Below are positions 31,889 through 39,676 of a stretch of 64,000 nucleotides of DNA, piece after piece. The notes beneath the pieces were generated by a model. The model saw nothing but the letters and a program-made list of their open reading frames with translations, was not told where the DNA came from and ran no database searches. Made by a program: the position numbers and the translations under genes. This stretch comes from Superficieibacter sp. 1612_C1. GTDB taxonomy: Bacteria > Pseudomonadota > Gammaproteobacteria > Enterobacterales > Enterobacteriaceae. The first letter of the stretch is position 1. Each line of letters starts with the position of its first letter. Location of the stretch: positions 62,001 to 126,000 of the forward strand of contig NZ_JADGMI010000007.1 in NCBI RefSeq assembly GCF_015234305.1, read 5' to 3'.

Positions 31889-32519
31889 AGCGGCTGGCGT
31901 GGGCGACAGAAAGCTCAGCTTCGCGTTTTTCGCTTTTCATGAGATCCCAGGTGATCAAGAACAGACCCACCATAAAGGGGATTTCATACAGTTCTTCAAT
32001 CAAATCCTGATACTGTCTGACGTGCAAAAAGAGCGGTGCGATTAGCCGATGATGCTCTACGGAATCAGAAATCAGGAATGTAATCACCACGATAAGCACC
32101 ATCCACAGCGGCACCTCCGCAGTGCGGAGTTTCAATGCAATCTCTTTGCGTAAGGTGGAGGACAGAATAACCGGCAGCGCCAGCGCTGCGATCAGGATCA
32201 CCGAAATCGTCCTGAACAGCAGTTTTGGCTCATGGGGAAAATAGTCCCGTCCCCAGCTGGTGCTTCTGCCCAGCAAAACCAGCCACCACACCACCGCCCA
32301 CAGCCAGAACTGCCGGGAGCCGTTTTCAAGCGATAGCGGCCTGATATAGGCAGCGGTAAAAACCGCGCCAAACAACAGCCACAGCGCCTGACCATTTTCT
32401 ATCCATTCCACGACTTTACCGTGAAGCAGCGGCAAATGCGCGTCTGCTGCAAACGGAAACAGGACTGCCAGCAGGAGCAGAAAAAATGCTGCTGCGGAAA
32501 ATTGCTTTTTCAGTGTCAT
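31887..32519 (-). CDS. Uncharacterised multi-pass inner-membrane protein
   Basis: A 210-residue hydrophobic protein that I do not recognise. A cleavable-looking or anchoring N-terminal segment (7-27, ending AADA) is followed by about five helices (near 44-60, 69-85, 101-122, 136-152 and 184-198). A conserved-looking loop RSTSWGRDYF follows the third segment. No catalytic motif is evident. The ribosome site is weak. It is convergent with the RyhB-like RNA, whose terminator abuts its stop, and upstream of it on the same map lies ompW. Confidence 0.75.
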   Translation of the reverse strand: MTLKKQFSAAAFFLLLLAVLFPFAADAHLPLLHGKVVEWIENGQALWLLFGAVFTAAYIRPLSLENGSRQFWLWAVVWWLVLLGRSTSWGRDYFPHEPKLLFRTISVILIAALALPVILSSTLRKEIALKLRTAEVPLWMVLIVVITFLISDSVEHHRLIAPLFLHVRQYQDLIEELYEIPFMVGLFLITWDLMKSEKREAELSVAHASR

Positions 32520-32664
32520 ATGCCGCCACTACTTAAGGACAAATTAAGGAAAGTCTCAGGCAGCGATAATAACCCTTTTAGATGAATACGCATTATCTAA
32601 GTGTGCCAGCGATGCTGTTCATCGCATAAAAAGCTTTTATAGCTAAATCGGAAGGGCGATAAAA

Positions 32665-32691
32665 CAAGGAACTGGCCGACTGCGGCCAGTT
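32665..32691 (-). terminator. ompW terminator
   Basis: AACTGGCCG-ACTG-CGGCCAGTT directly after the ompW stop; on the minus strand it is followed by a loose T-rich tract (CCTTGTTTTA). Confidence 0.65.
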
Positions 32692-32703
32692 TGTAACAAA
32701 GAA

Positions 32704-33339
32704 TTAAAAGCGATAGCCGGCTGAGAACATAAATACCCACGGATCGAGGCGGGTATTAACATTCTGCTGTACCCCACCCGCTTTAAACTTCACTTCGGTA
32801 TCAATATCCATGTACCAGACCGACATATTGATCAGCCAGTCGCGGTTGATAAGATAATCCAGCCCGACCTGTCCCGCTGCGCCCCAGGAATCTTTCAGGC
32901 TGAGATCGGACAGACCAGCGTCCTTACCGGTATCGTTAAAGCTTTCATCGAAGAACGTCGTGTAGTTGACGCCCGCACCAATGTAGGGCCGCACTTTACT
33001 GCTGGAATCGCCAAAGTACCACTGAGCCATTAAGGAAGGTGGCAATTGATGGACGGTCGCAATATCGCCGGTTGGTCCAGTACCTACTTTATGACGAAAC
33101 GGCGTCGCGGCCAGCAGTTCTACCCCAACATTATCCGTCGCCATATACGTAAGCGTCAGGCCCATTTGGGTATTGTTGTCCACATTAAACCCGCCGAGGC
33201 TGCCCAGCACGTTATCCGACCCTTCAGTCGGTCGAACCGTTGCTGAACCGGCACGAATGAAGAACTCACCCGCCTCGTGCGCCCATGCTCCGCCAGAGAG
33301 ACTGCTTAAGATGACTGCCGCCAGCGCAATTTTTTTCAT
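32704..33339 (-). CDS. ompW: Outer membrane protein W
   Basis: Eight-stranded outer-membrane barrel, colicin S4 receptor in E. coli, implicated in passage of small hydrophobic compounds. The start at 33339 (MKKIALAAV) is five bases from AAGGAG; a GTG two codons upstream would overlap that site. It gives 211 residues with a 20-residue signal peptide cut after GGAWA and a mature HEAGEFF start as in E. coli. The C-terminal residue is Phe, the BAM signal. The upstream region carries an FNR-like site. Confidence 0.96.
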   Translation of the reverse strand: MKKIALAAVILSSLSGGAWAHEAGEFFIRAGSATVRPTEGSDNVLGSLGGFNVDNNTQMGLTLTYMATDNVGVELLAATPFRHKVGTGPTGDIATVHQLPPSLMAQWYFGDSSSKVRPYIGAGVNYTTFFDESFNDTGKDAGLSDLSLKDSWGAAGQVGLDYLINRDWLINMSVWYMDIDTEVKFKAGGVQQNVNTRLDPWVFMFSAGYRF

Positions 33340-33398
33340 ATCCACTCCTTCGTTATGGTTTTATCAGGCGCGGCAAATATACCTACAAAGAAGTAAAA

Positions 33399-33456
33399 GT
33401 GATCCAACTTAGATCACATTTAACCTTGAGATTTAACCTTTATTGATCTGGATTAA
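33399..33456 (-). promoter_or_regulatory. ompW upstream control region with FNR-like site
   Basis: TTGAT-CTGG-ATTAA (33443-33456) matches the FNR consensus in nine of ten bases, about 104 bases before ompW, which is anaerobically induced in E. coli. A separate perfect inverted repeat GTGATC-CAACTTA-GATCAC (33399-33417) lies between it and the gene; its binder is unknown. Confidence 0.5.
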
Positions 33457-33610
33457 TTTTTACGTGCATGATGCAAACCTTCTTTTCATAACCACATCAA
33501 TTTTCGCAAAATTTGCGTATAAAACCCTTGCCCTTATGCTGCCGTCATTCACATAACTGATGAATAACGCCCACGGGTAAAACGTGCCTGCACCGACAGA
33601 GAGGGTGAAG

Positions 33611-33715
33611 ATGGCCTGCAACCTGCGCCAGTGCAGCCGTGTTGATCGCGATGAGAGAGTAAGTATGGTCAACATCTTTTTTACAAAGACTGACCTTTAC
33701 GGATGCTGCCACTGA
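33611..33715 (+). CDS. Possible 34-residue leader peptide upstream of yciC
   Basis: ATG (33611) preceded by GAGAGGGTGAAG opens a 34-codon frame rich in Cys ([10 protein letters not shown]..., ending YGCCH). Its TGA overlaps an ATG (TGATG, 33713-33717) that reads in frame into yciC 20 codons later. It lies in the 435-base ompW-yciC interval. I know no homologue; it could be a regulatory leader or chance. Confidence 0.3.
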   Translation: MACNLRQCSRVDRDERVSMVNIFFTKTDLYGCCH

Positions 33716-33774
33716 TGAGTTATCCAGGGTACAATCGTCCGCTTAATAACGCCTGCAAAACTCAAGGAGAGTGC

Positions 33775-34518
33775 ATGTCTATCACGGCGAAGTCCGTTTA
33801 CCGTGACACGGGTAATTTTTTTCGTAATCAGTTCATTACCATTTTGCTGATTGCTTTATTGTGTGCATTTATCACGGTGGTGCTTGGCCATGCTTTTTCA
33901 CCGAGTGAGGAGCAGCTTTCTATCCTGAGCGAGGGTGACAATCTGGCCGGTAGCGGCGGATTGTTTGAACTGGTACAGAGCATGACGCCAGAACAGCAGC
34001 AGGTTTTACTTCGCGCCTCGGCCGTATCAACTTTTTCCGGGCTGGTGGGCAACGCGCTGTTAGCGGGTGGCGTGCTGCTAATGATTCAGATGATATCTGC
34101 CGGACAACGCGTCAGCGCCCTGCGGGCTATTGGAGCCAGCGCGCCGGCACTGCCTAAGCTGTTTTTGCTTATTCTTCTGACCACCTTTCTGGTGCAGATA
34201 GGCGTAATGCTGATCGTGGTGCCTGGTGTCATTCTGGCTATCGTGCTGGCCTTTGCGCCGATTATTCTGGTCCAGGATAAAATGGGGGTTTTTGCATCAA
34301 TGCGCAGCAGCATGCGTCTGGCGTGGGCAAATATGCGTCTTGTTGCGCCCGCCGTCATTTGCTGGCTGCTGGCAAAAGTGCTGCTCCTGATGCTGGCATC
34401 GCATTTTGCCGCGCTGACGCCGCTGCTGGGGGCCGTGGTGGCGAACACGCTGAGCAATCTGATTTCCGCGATGCTGCTCATTTATCTGTTTCGTCTGTAC
34501 ATGCTTATTCGCCCTTAA
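33775..34518 (+). CDS. yciC: YciC, UPF0259 inner-membrane protein
   Basis: A 247-residue polytopic membrane protein of unknown function, equal in length to E. coli YciC. The start at 33775 ([16 protein letters not shown]) lies behind AAGGAGAG. About six helices are seen (for example 22-41, 86-108, 122-150, 156-176, 192-212, 220-243). The E. coli gene precedes yciB and yciA in the same order. Upstream in-frame codons to 33715 are open, so an N-terminal extension is possible but unlikely. Confidence 0.94.
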   Translation: MSITAKSVYRDTGNFFRNQFITILLIALLCAFITVVLGHAFSPSEEQLSILSEGDNLAGSGGLFELVQSMTPEQQQVLLRASAVSTFSGLVGNALLAGGVLLMIQMISAGQRVSALRAIGASAPALPKLFLLILLTTFLVQIGVMLIVVPGVILAIVLAFAPIILVQDKMGVFASMRSSMRLAWANMRLVAPAVICWLLAKVLLLMLASHFAALTPLLGAVVANTLSNLISAMLLIYLFRLYMLIRP

Positions 34519-34562
34519 CCCTGTCGCTCGCCAGGCGAGCGTCATTACTACGGAATCGTTGT

Positions 34563-35102
34563 ATGAAGCAGTTTCTGGATTTTTTACCGCTGGTCGTCTT
34601 CTTTGCCTTTTACAAGCTGTACGACATTTACATGGCGACCACCGCGCTGATTATCGCCACGGCAGTGGTACTGATTTATAGCTGGCTGCGCTATCGCCGG
34701 GTCGAGAAAATGGCGCTGATTACCTTTGTACTGGTCGCTGTGTTTGGGGGATTAACGCTTTTCTTCCATAACGATGAATTTATTAAGTGGAAGGTGACCG
34801 TTATTTATGCACTGTTTGCCGGAGCGCTGTTGTTCAGTCAATGGGTCATGAAAAAGCCGCTGATCCAGCGCATGTTGGGTAAAGAGCTGACGTTACCTGC
34901 CGCCGTCTGGTCGAAGCTTAACATTGCCTGGGCGCTGTTCTTTATTCTTTGCGGGCTGGCAAATATCTATATCGCCTTCTGGCTGCCGCAAAATATCTGG
35001 GTCAATTTTAAAGTGTTCGGCCTGACCGCGTTGACGCTGGTATTTACCCTGCTGAGCGGCGTGTATATCTACCGGCATATGCCGCAGGATGATAAGCCCT
35101 GA
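34563..35102 (+). CDS. yciB: YciB, inner-membrane septation protein A
   Basis: Integral membrane protein of 179 residues, the E. coli length, with five predicted helices. It interacts with cell-elongation and division proteins and affects envelope integrity. The start at 34563 ([14 protein letters not shown]) follows ACGGAA; the long open frame extending back to 34323 overlaps yciC in another frame and is not coding. It ends at a terminator before yciA. Confidence 0.95.
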   Translation: MKQFLDFLPLVVFFAFYKLYDIYMATTALIIATAVVLIYSWLRYRRVEKMALITFVLVAVFGGLTLFFHNDEFIKWKVTVIYALFAGALLFSQWVMKKPLIQRMLGKELTLPAAVWSKLNIAWALFFILCGLANIYIAFWLPQNIWVNFKVFGLTALTLVFTLLSGVYIYRHMPQDDKP

Positions 35103-35107
35103 TTTTT

Positions 35108-35134
35108 TAACCCGGTTTAGGCCGGGTTTTCTTT
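35108..35134 (+). terminator. yciB terminator
   Basis: AACCCGG-TTTAGG-CCGGGTTTTCTTTATT, an intrinsic terminator between yciB and yciA; it may let part of the transcript read through into yciA. Confidence 0.8.
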
Positions 35135-35154
35135 ATTAAACGACTGGAACAACC

Positions 35155-35553
35155 ATGACAACCACCAACGATGCGCCGCAGGGCGAACTGGTTTTACGTA
35201 CGCTGGCGATGCCGGCCGACACCAATGCCAACGGCGATATCTTCGGCGGCTGGCTGATGTCGCAGATGGATATAGGCGGCGCGATCCAGGCAAAAGAGAT
35301 TGCTCAGGGCCGCGTAGTGACCGTGCGGGTGGATGGTATGACCTTCCTGCGTCCGGTGGCGGTGGGCGATGTGGTGTGCTGCTACGCCCGCTGCGTTAAG
35401 CGCGGCACGACGTCGGTGAATATTAATGTCGAAGTGTGGGTTAAAAAAGTCTCGTCCGAGCCGATTGGTCAGCGATATAAAGCAACCGAGGCGCTGTTTA
35501 TTTATGTGGCGGTAGACAGTGACGGCAAACCGCGGCCATTGCCTGCGGCGTAA
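35155..35553 (+). CDS. yciA: YciA acyl-CoA thioesterase
   Basis: Hotdog-fold thioesterase of 132 residues that hydrolyses a wide range of acyl-CoAs. The catalytic region ANGDIFGGWLMSQMD (near 25-39, with the catalytic Asp) is intact. In K-12 the next gene is tonB, convergent with yciA; here it is yniB, so the downstream side of this gene marks a rearrangement. Confidence 0.96.
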   Translation: MTTTNDAPQGELVLRTLAMPADTNANGDIFGGWLMSQMDIGGAIQAKEIAQGRVVTVRVDGMTFLRPVAVGDVVCCYARCVKRGTTSVNINVEVWVKKVSSEPIGQRYKATEALFIYVAVDSDGKPRPLPAA

Positions 35554-35559
35554 AGTTTC

Positions 35560-35578
35560 GCCCGGCGCAATGCCGGGC
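35560..35578. terminator. Shared hairpin at the yciA/yniB junction
   Basis: GCCCGGC-GCAAT-GCCGGGC between two convergent stops, REP-like in composition. It sits exactly at the apparent rearrangement junction. Confidence 0.6.
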
Positions 35579-35586
35579 AAAATCGG

Positions 35587-36123
35587 TCAAATAAAGCCGA
35601 GTAGCGAAAAGAAAAAGTAGCCAATGATCAGGACAATGACCGGCATGATGTACAGCGGCACAATTTGCAGGAAAATCGTATGCCGCGGCACCACGATGCG
35701 TGATTCGATCTGCTCGCGGGTCATCCCATCCGGCCCTTTCGCTTTTTCGAGGATCATCTGATCTTCCACCCCTTCACGCAGAAAACGCGCCTGACGGCTC
35801 ATCCGCGCGCCGGAAGATTGCAGCGCCAGCCCGACAAAGATGAAGGCAAAGATAATCCAGAACATCAGGTTGAGGCCGTGACTAAACTCCGGCTGCGGTG
35901 AGTTGTACCAGAAAAAATTGAGAAACGGCGTGTTAAAACGCATCATTTCAATCATCACGTGCGCAAAATCCAGCATGACAGCGTTGATTCCCGCCTGTTT
36001 TTCGCTGTGCGCGTACATGAATTTCAGAACCGAGATGAGGGTAGAAACGACGGCTGGAATAAATATCACCCAACCCGCAATCCGTTTGATAATTGCGATG
36101 CGTCCAGCCTGTTGATACGTCAT
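35587..36123 (-). CDS. yniB: YniB, inner-membrane protein
   Basis: A 178-residue membrane protein of unknown function, the same length as E. coli YniB, with three to four helices (about 13-34, 87-103 and 153-174) and the conserved cytosolic segment MSRQARFLREGVEDQ. It is divergent from hxpB as in K-12, but the K-12 neighbour yniA is not found on its other side. Confidence 0.93.
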   Translation of the reverse strand: MTYQQAGRIAIIKRIAGWVIFIPAVVSTLISVLKFMYAHSEKQAGINAVMLDFAHVMIEMMRFNTPFLNFFWYNSPQPEFSHGLNLMFWIIFAFIFVGLALQSSGARMSRQARFLREGVEDQMILEKAKGPDGMTREQIESRIVVPRHTIFLQIVPLYIMPVIVLIIGYFFFSLLGFI

Positions 36124-36272
36124 GGATTCCCCTTATAAAGACGCTTTGTTATCGCTGCTAATTCTACCCGCTGCTGCCACTTTTCGCCCGATTTTTAAAA
36201 GCAATATGCTATAACAACGCATAGCTTTCATGTGGTAAACATTTTAAGAGTGGACCCCTGAGGAGGGATGCA

Positions 36273-36941
36273 ATGACGGTTCAGCGACAAATTCTCGCCG
36301 CAATTTTTGATATGGATGGTTTATTAATTGATTCCGAGCCCTTATGGGATCGGGCTGAACTGGAGGTGATGGAGGGCCTCGGGGTGGATATCTCCCGGCG
36401 CGATGAGCTGCCCGACCTGCTCGGCTTGCGCATCGATATGGTGGTGGATCTGTGGTACGCCCAGCAGCCGTGGAATGGCCCTGGTCGCGACGACGTCACC
36501 GCCCGTATTATCAGCCGCACGATGAATCTGGTGGAAGCGGCGCGTCCGCTGTTGCCCGGCGTGCGTGAAGCCGTGGCGCTGTGTAAAGCCGAAGGGCTGA
36601 AAATCGGGCTGGCGTCCGCCTCTCCGCTGTCTATGCTGGAAAATGTGCTCACCATGTTTGGCCTGCGTGATGATTTTGACGCGCTGGCGTCGGCGGAAAA
36701 ATTGCCTTACAGCAAACCGCATCCGCAGGTGTATCTCGACTGTGCGGCAAAGCTCGGGGTCGATCCGTTAACGTGCGTTACGCTCGAAGACTCCGTCAAC
36801 GGCATGATCGCCACCAAAGCCGCGCGGATGCGCTCGATTGTCGTCCCGGCGCTGGAGGACCAGCACGATCCGCGCTATGTTTTGGCGAACGTTAAATTGC
36901 ACTCTCTGCTCGACCTGACCGTTCAGCATTTGCGCGGTTGA
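36273..36941 (+). CDS. hxpB: Hexitol phosphatase B (YniC)
   Basis: HAD-superfamily phosphatase acting on 2-deoxyglucose-6-phosphate and sugar-alcohol phosphates. The 222-residue protein has the nucleophile motif DMDGLLID (Asp13), motif II Ser in ASASP, and the Lys (KPHP) and acidic (EDSVNG) motifs. GAGGAGGG precedes the ATG. A terminator follows. Confidence 0.96.
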   Translation: MTVQRQILAAIFDMDGLLIDSEPLWDRAELEVMEGLGVDISRRDELPDLLGLRIDMVVDLWYAQQPWNGPGRDDVTARIISRTMNLVEAARPLLPGVREAVALCKAEGLKIGLASASPLSMLENVLTMFGLRDDFDALASAEKLPYSKPHPQVYLDCAAKLGVDPLTCVTLEDSVNGMIATKAARMRSIVVPALEDQHDPRYVLANVKLHSLLDLTVQHLRG

Positions 36942-36947
36942 TCCCCC

Positions 36948-36980
36948 AGGGCGTTCAGACCGAGCGCCCTTTCACTTTTT
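36948..36980 (+). terminator. hxpB terminator
   Basis: AGGGCG-N11-CGCCCT followed by TTCACTTTTT. Confidence 0.72.
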
Positions 36981-37033
36981 ACCCGTCGGAACATGCAAAT
37001 TGTGACATTGAGTTACAACGTCACCTCTTTCGC

Positions 37034-37071
37034 ATACTGTATAAAAACCCTATACTGGATACATCGACAGT
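37034..37071 (+). promoter_or_regulatory. Tandem LexA boxes of ydjM
   Basis: A near-consensus SOS box TACTGGATACATCGACAGTT (37052-37071; CTG-N10-CAG) adjoins a weaker one TACTGTATAAAAACCCTATA (37034-37053). E. coli ydjM has the same pair of boxes in the same order. Confidence 0.85.
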
Positions 37072-37092
37072 TTAGCGAGTCCAGTGATTATC

Positions 37093-37671
37093 ATGACGGC
37101 GGAAGGCCATCTCCTTTTTTCCATTGCCTGCGCGGTTTTTGCCAAAAATGCCGAGCTTACGCCTGTGCTCGCGCAAGGGGACTGGTGGCATATTATCCCT
37201 TCAGCCATTTTGACCTGTCTGCTGCCGGATATCGATCATCCGCAATCCTTTCTCGGGCAACGCTTGCGCTGGATCTCAAAACCCATCGCGCGGGCCTTCG
37301 GGCATCGCGGTTTTACCCATAGCCTGCTGGTGGTATTTTGCGGTCTGACGATCTGCTATCTGAAAATACCGGAAAGTTTGGTGATCCCGGCCGACGCCGT
37401 GCAGGGTCTGGTGCTGGGTTATTTAAGCCATATTCTTGCCGATATGCTCACGCCCGCCGGGGTTCCGTTGCTGTGGCCCTGCCGCTGGCGCTTCCGCCTG
37501 CCGATCCTTGCGCCACGTAAAGGGAATCAGCTTGAACGCGTGCTGTGCATGGCGCTCTTTGCCTGGGCTGTCTGGATGCCGCAAAACCTTCCTGATAACA
37601 GCGCGGTACGCTGGTCATCCGGGATGATAAATTCGCTGCAAACCAGCTTTTATCGGTTGATACACCATTAA
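37093..37671 (+). CDS. ydjM: YdjM, SOS-induced membrane-bound metal-dependent hydrolase
   Basis: DUF457/YdjM-family integral membrane protein; relatives are classed as metal-dependent hydrolases. The start at 37093 (MTAEGHLLFS) gives 192 residues, slightly shorter than E. coli; GTG at 37084 is an alternative. Probable metal ligands lie in LLPDIDHP, GHRGFTHS and YLSHILADMLTPAG. Five helices are suggested. Tandem LexA boxes upstream place it in the SOS response. Confidence 0.92.
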   Translation: MTAEGHLLFSIACAVFAKNAELTPVLAQGDWWHIIPSAILTCLLPDIDHPQSFLGQRLRWISKPIARAFGHRGFTHSLLVVFCGLTICYLKIPESLVIPADAVQGLVLGYLSHILADMLTPAGVPLLWPCRWRFRLPILAPRKGNQLERVLCMALFAWAVWMPQNLPDNSAVRWSSGMINSLQTSFYRLIHH

Positions 37672-37810
37672 TCGCATAAATTATCGTCTGTGCCAGACAT
37701 TTTGATATAAGCCATTCCATTTGGATATAAGACCCCCATCACACTTCTGCTACTCTTGCGCCATCTGAGTCGGCGCTTCTAAGCCGACCGTAATAAACAG
37801 GAGAACGGGG

Positions 37811-39202
37811 ATGAATTTTCCATTGATCGCGAACATTATCGTGTTCGTCGCCTTGCTATTTGTGCTGGGGCAAACCCGCCACAAACAGTGGAGTCTGGCA
37901 AAAAAAGTGCTGGTGGGTCTGGTGCTGGGCGTCATTTTTGGCCTGGCATTACAGTTTATTTATGGCGATGACAGCCCGGTACTCAAAAGCTCGATCCAGT
38001 GGTTTAACGTCGTGGGCAACGGTTACGTCCAGCTGCTGCAAATGATTGTCATGCCGCTGGTGTTCGCCTCGATTCTGAGCGCGGTGGCCCGTCTGCATAA
38101 TGCCGCACAGCTCGGCAAAATCAGCGTGCTGACGATTGGTACGCTGCTGTTTACCACCCTGATTGCCGCGTTAGTCGGCGTTCTGGTCACCAATCTGTTT
38201 GGCCTCTCTGCCGAAGGGCTGGTACAGGGCGCGGCCGAGACGGCGCGTCTTAACGCCATCGAAAGTAACTATGCGGGTAAAGTCGCCGACTTAACCGTAC
38301 CGCAGCTTATTCTCTCTTTCGTACCGAAAAACCCGTTTGCCGACCTGACCGGGGCCAGCCCAACCTCAATTATCAGCGTGGTGATTTTTGCCGCCTTCCT
38401 CGGCGTGGCCGCGCTAAAATTGTTGAAAGACGATGTGGAAAAAGGCCAGCGTGTTCTGACCGCCATCGATACGCTGCAAAGCTGGGTGATGAAACTGGTG
38501 CGTCTGGTAATGCAGGTAACGCCTTACGGCGTGCTGGCGCTGATGACCAAAGTGGTGGCCGGTTCAAACCTTCAGGACATTATTAAGCTGGGCAGTTTCG
38601 TTATTGCCTCTTATCTGGGCCTGGCGATCATGTTCGTCGTACACGGTCTTCTGCTTAGCGTTAACGGCGTCAGCCCGCTGCGCTACTTCCGCAAAGTGTG
38701 GCCGGTACTGACCTTCGCCTTTACCAGCCGTTCCAGCGCCGCCAGCATTCCGCTGAATGTTGAAGCGCAAACGCGTCGTCTGGGGGTGCCGGAATCCATC
38801 GCCAGCTTCTCGGCGTCGTTTGGTGCCACGATCGGCCAGAACGGCTGTGCCGGGTTGTATCCGGCGATGCTGGCGGTGATGGTTGCACCTACAGTGGGCA
38901 TTAATCCGCTGGACCCGATGTGGATTGCCACGCTGGTGGGCATTGTGACGGTAAGCTCTGCCGGTGTCGCAGGCGTGGGCGGTGGAGCCACCTTTGCCGC
39001 GCTGATTGTTCTGCCTGCGATGGGGCTACCGGTTACTCTGGTCGCGCTGTTGATTTCGGTTGAGCCGCTCATTGATATGGGGCGTACTGCACTGAACGTC
39101 AGCGGTTCAATGACCGCCGGGACGCTGACAAGCCAGTGGCTGAAGCAGACGGATAAAACCGTACTGAACAGCGAAGATGAAGTGGAGCTGGCGCATCGCT
39201 AA
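37811..39202 (+). CDS. tcyP: L-cystine:proton symporter TcyP (YdjN)
   Basis: Dicarboxylate/amino acid:cation symporter family protein of 463 residues, as in E. coli, with eight membrane helices and the serine-rich re-entrant motif [10 protein letters not shown] near 310. It imports cystine and some related sulfur compounds and belongs to the CysB regulon in E. coli. CAGGAG precedes the ATG. K-12 ydjO, which follows tcyP there, is absent. Confidence 0.96.
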   Translation: MNFPLIANIIVFVALLFVLGQTRHKQWSLAKKVLVGLVLGVIFGLALQFIYGDDSPVLKSSIQWFNVVGNGYVQLLQMIVMPLVFASILSAVARLHNAAQLGKISVLTIGTLLFTTLIAALVGVLVTNLFGLSAEGLVQGAAETARLNAIESNYAGKVADLTVPQLILSFVPKNPFADLTGASPTSIISVVIFAAFLGVAALKLLKDDVEKGQRVLTAIDTLQSWVMKLVRLVMQVTPYGVLALMTKVVAGSNLQDIIKLGSFVIASYLGLAIMFVVHGLLLSVNGVSPLRYFRKVWPVLTFAFTSRSSAASIPLNVEAQTRRLGVPESIASFSASFGATIGQNGCAGLYPAMLAVMVAPTVGINPLDPMWIATLVGIVTVSSAGVAGVGGGATFAALIVLPAMGLPVTLVALLISVEPLIDMGRTALNVSGSMTAGTLTSQWLKQTDKTVLNSEDEVELAHR

Positions 39203-39208
39203 ACCCTG

Positions 39209-39229
39209 AGCCGGGCACCCTGCCCGGCT
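39209..39229. terminator. tcyP/cedA bidirectional terminator
   Basis: AGCCGGGC-ACCCT-GCCCGGCT in the 31 bases between convergent tcyP and cedA. Confidence 0.7.
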
Positions 39230-39233
39230 GCTA

Positions 39234-39479
39234 TTACTCGCCCCCGACAATTTCCCCTTCCTGACGCATCTGCGTTGCCCAGCGCTGGGCCGCCTCCGGT
39301 ACGCTGAAGGACTGCGAGCGCTGAAATTTCTCGCCCACCAGTACAAAGGCAACGTACTTGCCGCGCATAAGCCAGACGTCCTGAAAACCCTCCATCTTCA
39401 CCGCATGTTCAGGCGGCGCGGGCTCGATGCGAGGCACGTAGCTGATGACAGGACGATTTTGTTGTCGAAGCGTTTTCAT
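39234..39479 (-). CDS. cedA: Cell division activator CedA
   Basis: Small basic DNA-binding protein, 81 residues against about 80 in E. coli, with the conserved core DVWLMRGKYVAFVL and QRWATQMRQEGE. CedA restores division after over-replication in dnaAcos mutants and associates with RNA polymerase. It is divergent from katE. Low alarm: the C-terminus ends IVGGE instead of the E. coli EVTE. Confidence 0.93.
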   Translation of the reverse strand: MKTLRQQNRPVISYVPRIEPAPPEHAVKMEGFQDVWLMRGKYVAFVLVGEKFQRSQSFSVPEAAQRWATQMRQEGEIVGGE

Positions 39480-39609
39480 AAGCAGTTAATTCACTAAAGA
39501 TCACAGCAAAAAAACTATGATAGCCGAAATGCCCCCCCGACGTCGCGTCAGGAGTGCGCGCTCTTCTCTTCTTTATATCCCCATCGCCCTGCCCATCGCT
39601 GAGATTGTT

Positions 39610-39616
39610 CTATAGT
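39610..39616 (+). promoter_or_regulatory. Candidate sigma-S -10 element of katE
   Basis: CTATAGT sits 60 bases before katE, like the CTATACT-type -10 preferred by sigma-S. No good -35 is present, which fits a sigma-S promoter. Confidence 0.45.
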
Positions 39617-39676
39617 TAGAGAGGTTTTTCTTTAAGCAACTGCTCTTTTCAGAGATGAAAACAAGAGGCTTACGCA

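Noticed and set aside
33399-33417. GTGATC...GATCAC as a CRP site for ompW
   Set aside because: The half-sites are 11 rather than 6 bases apart, so it does not fit CRP; kept only as an unidentified inverted repeat.
34323-34562. 80-residue N-terminal extension of yciB
   Set aside because: It overlaps yciC in a different frame and has Ala/Arg-rich shadow composition; the ATG at 34563 gives the standard 179 residues.
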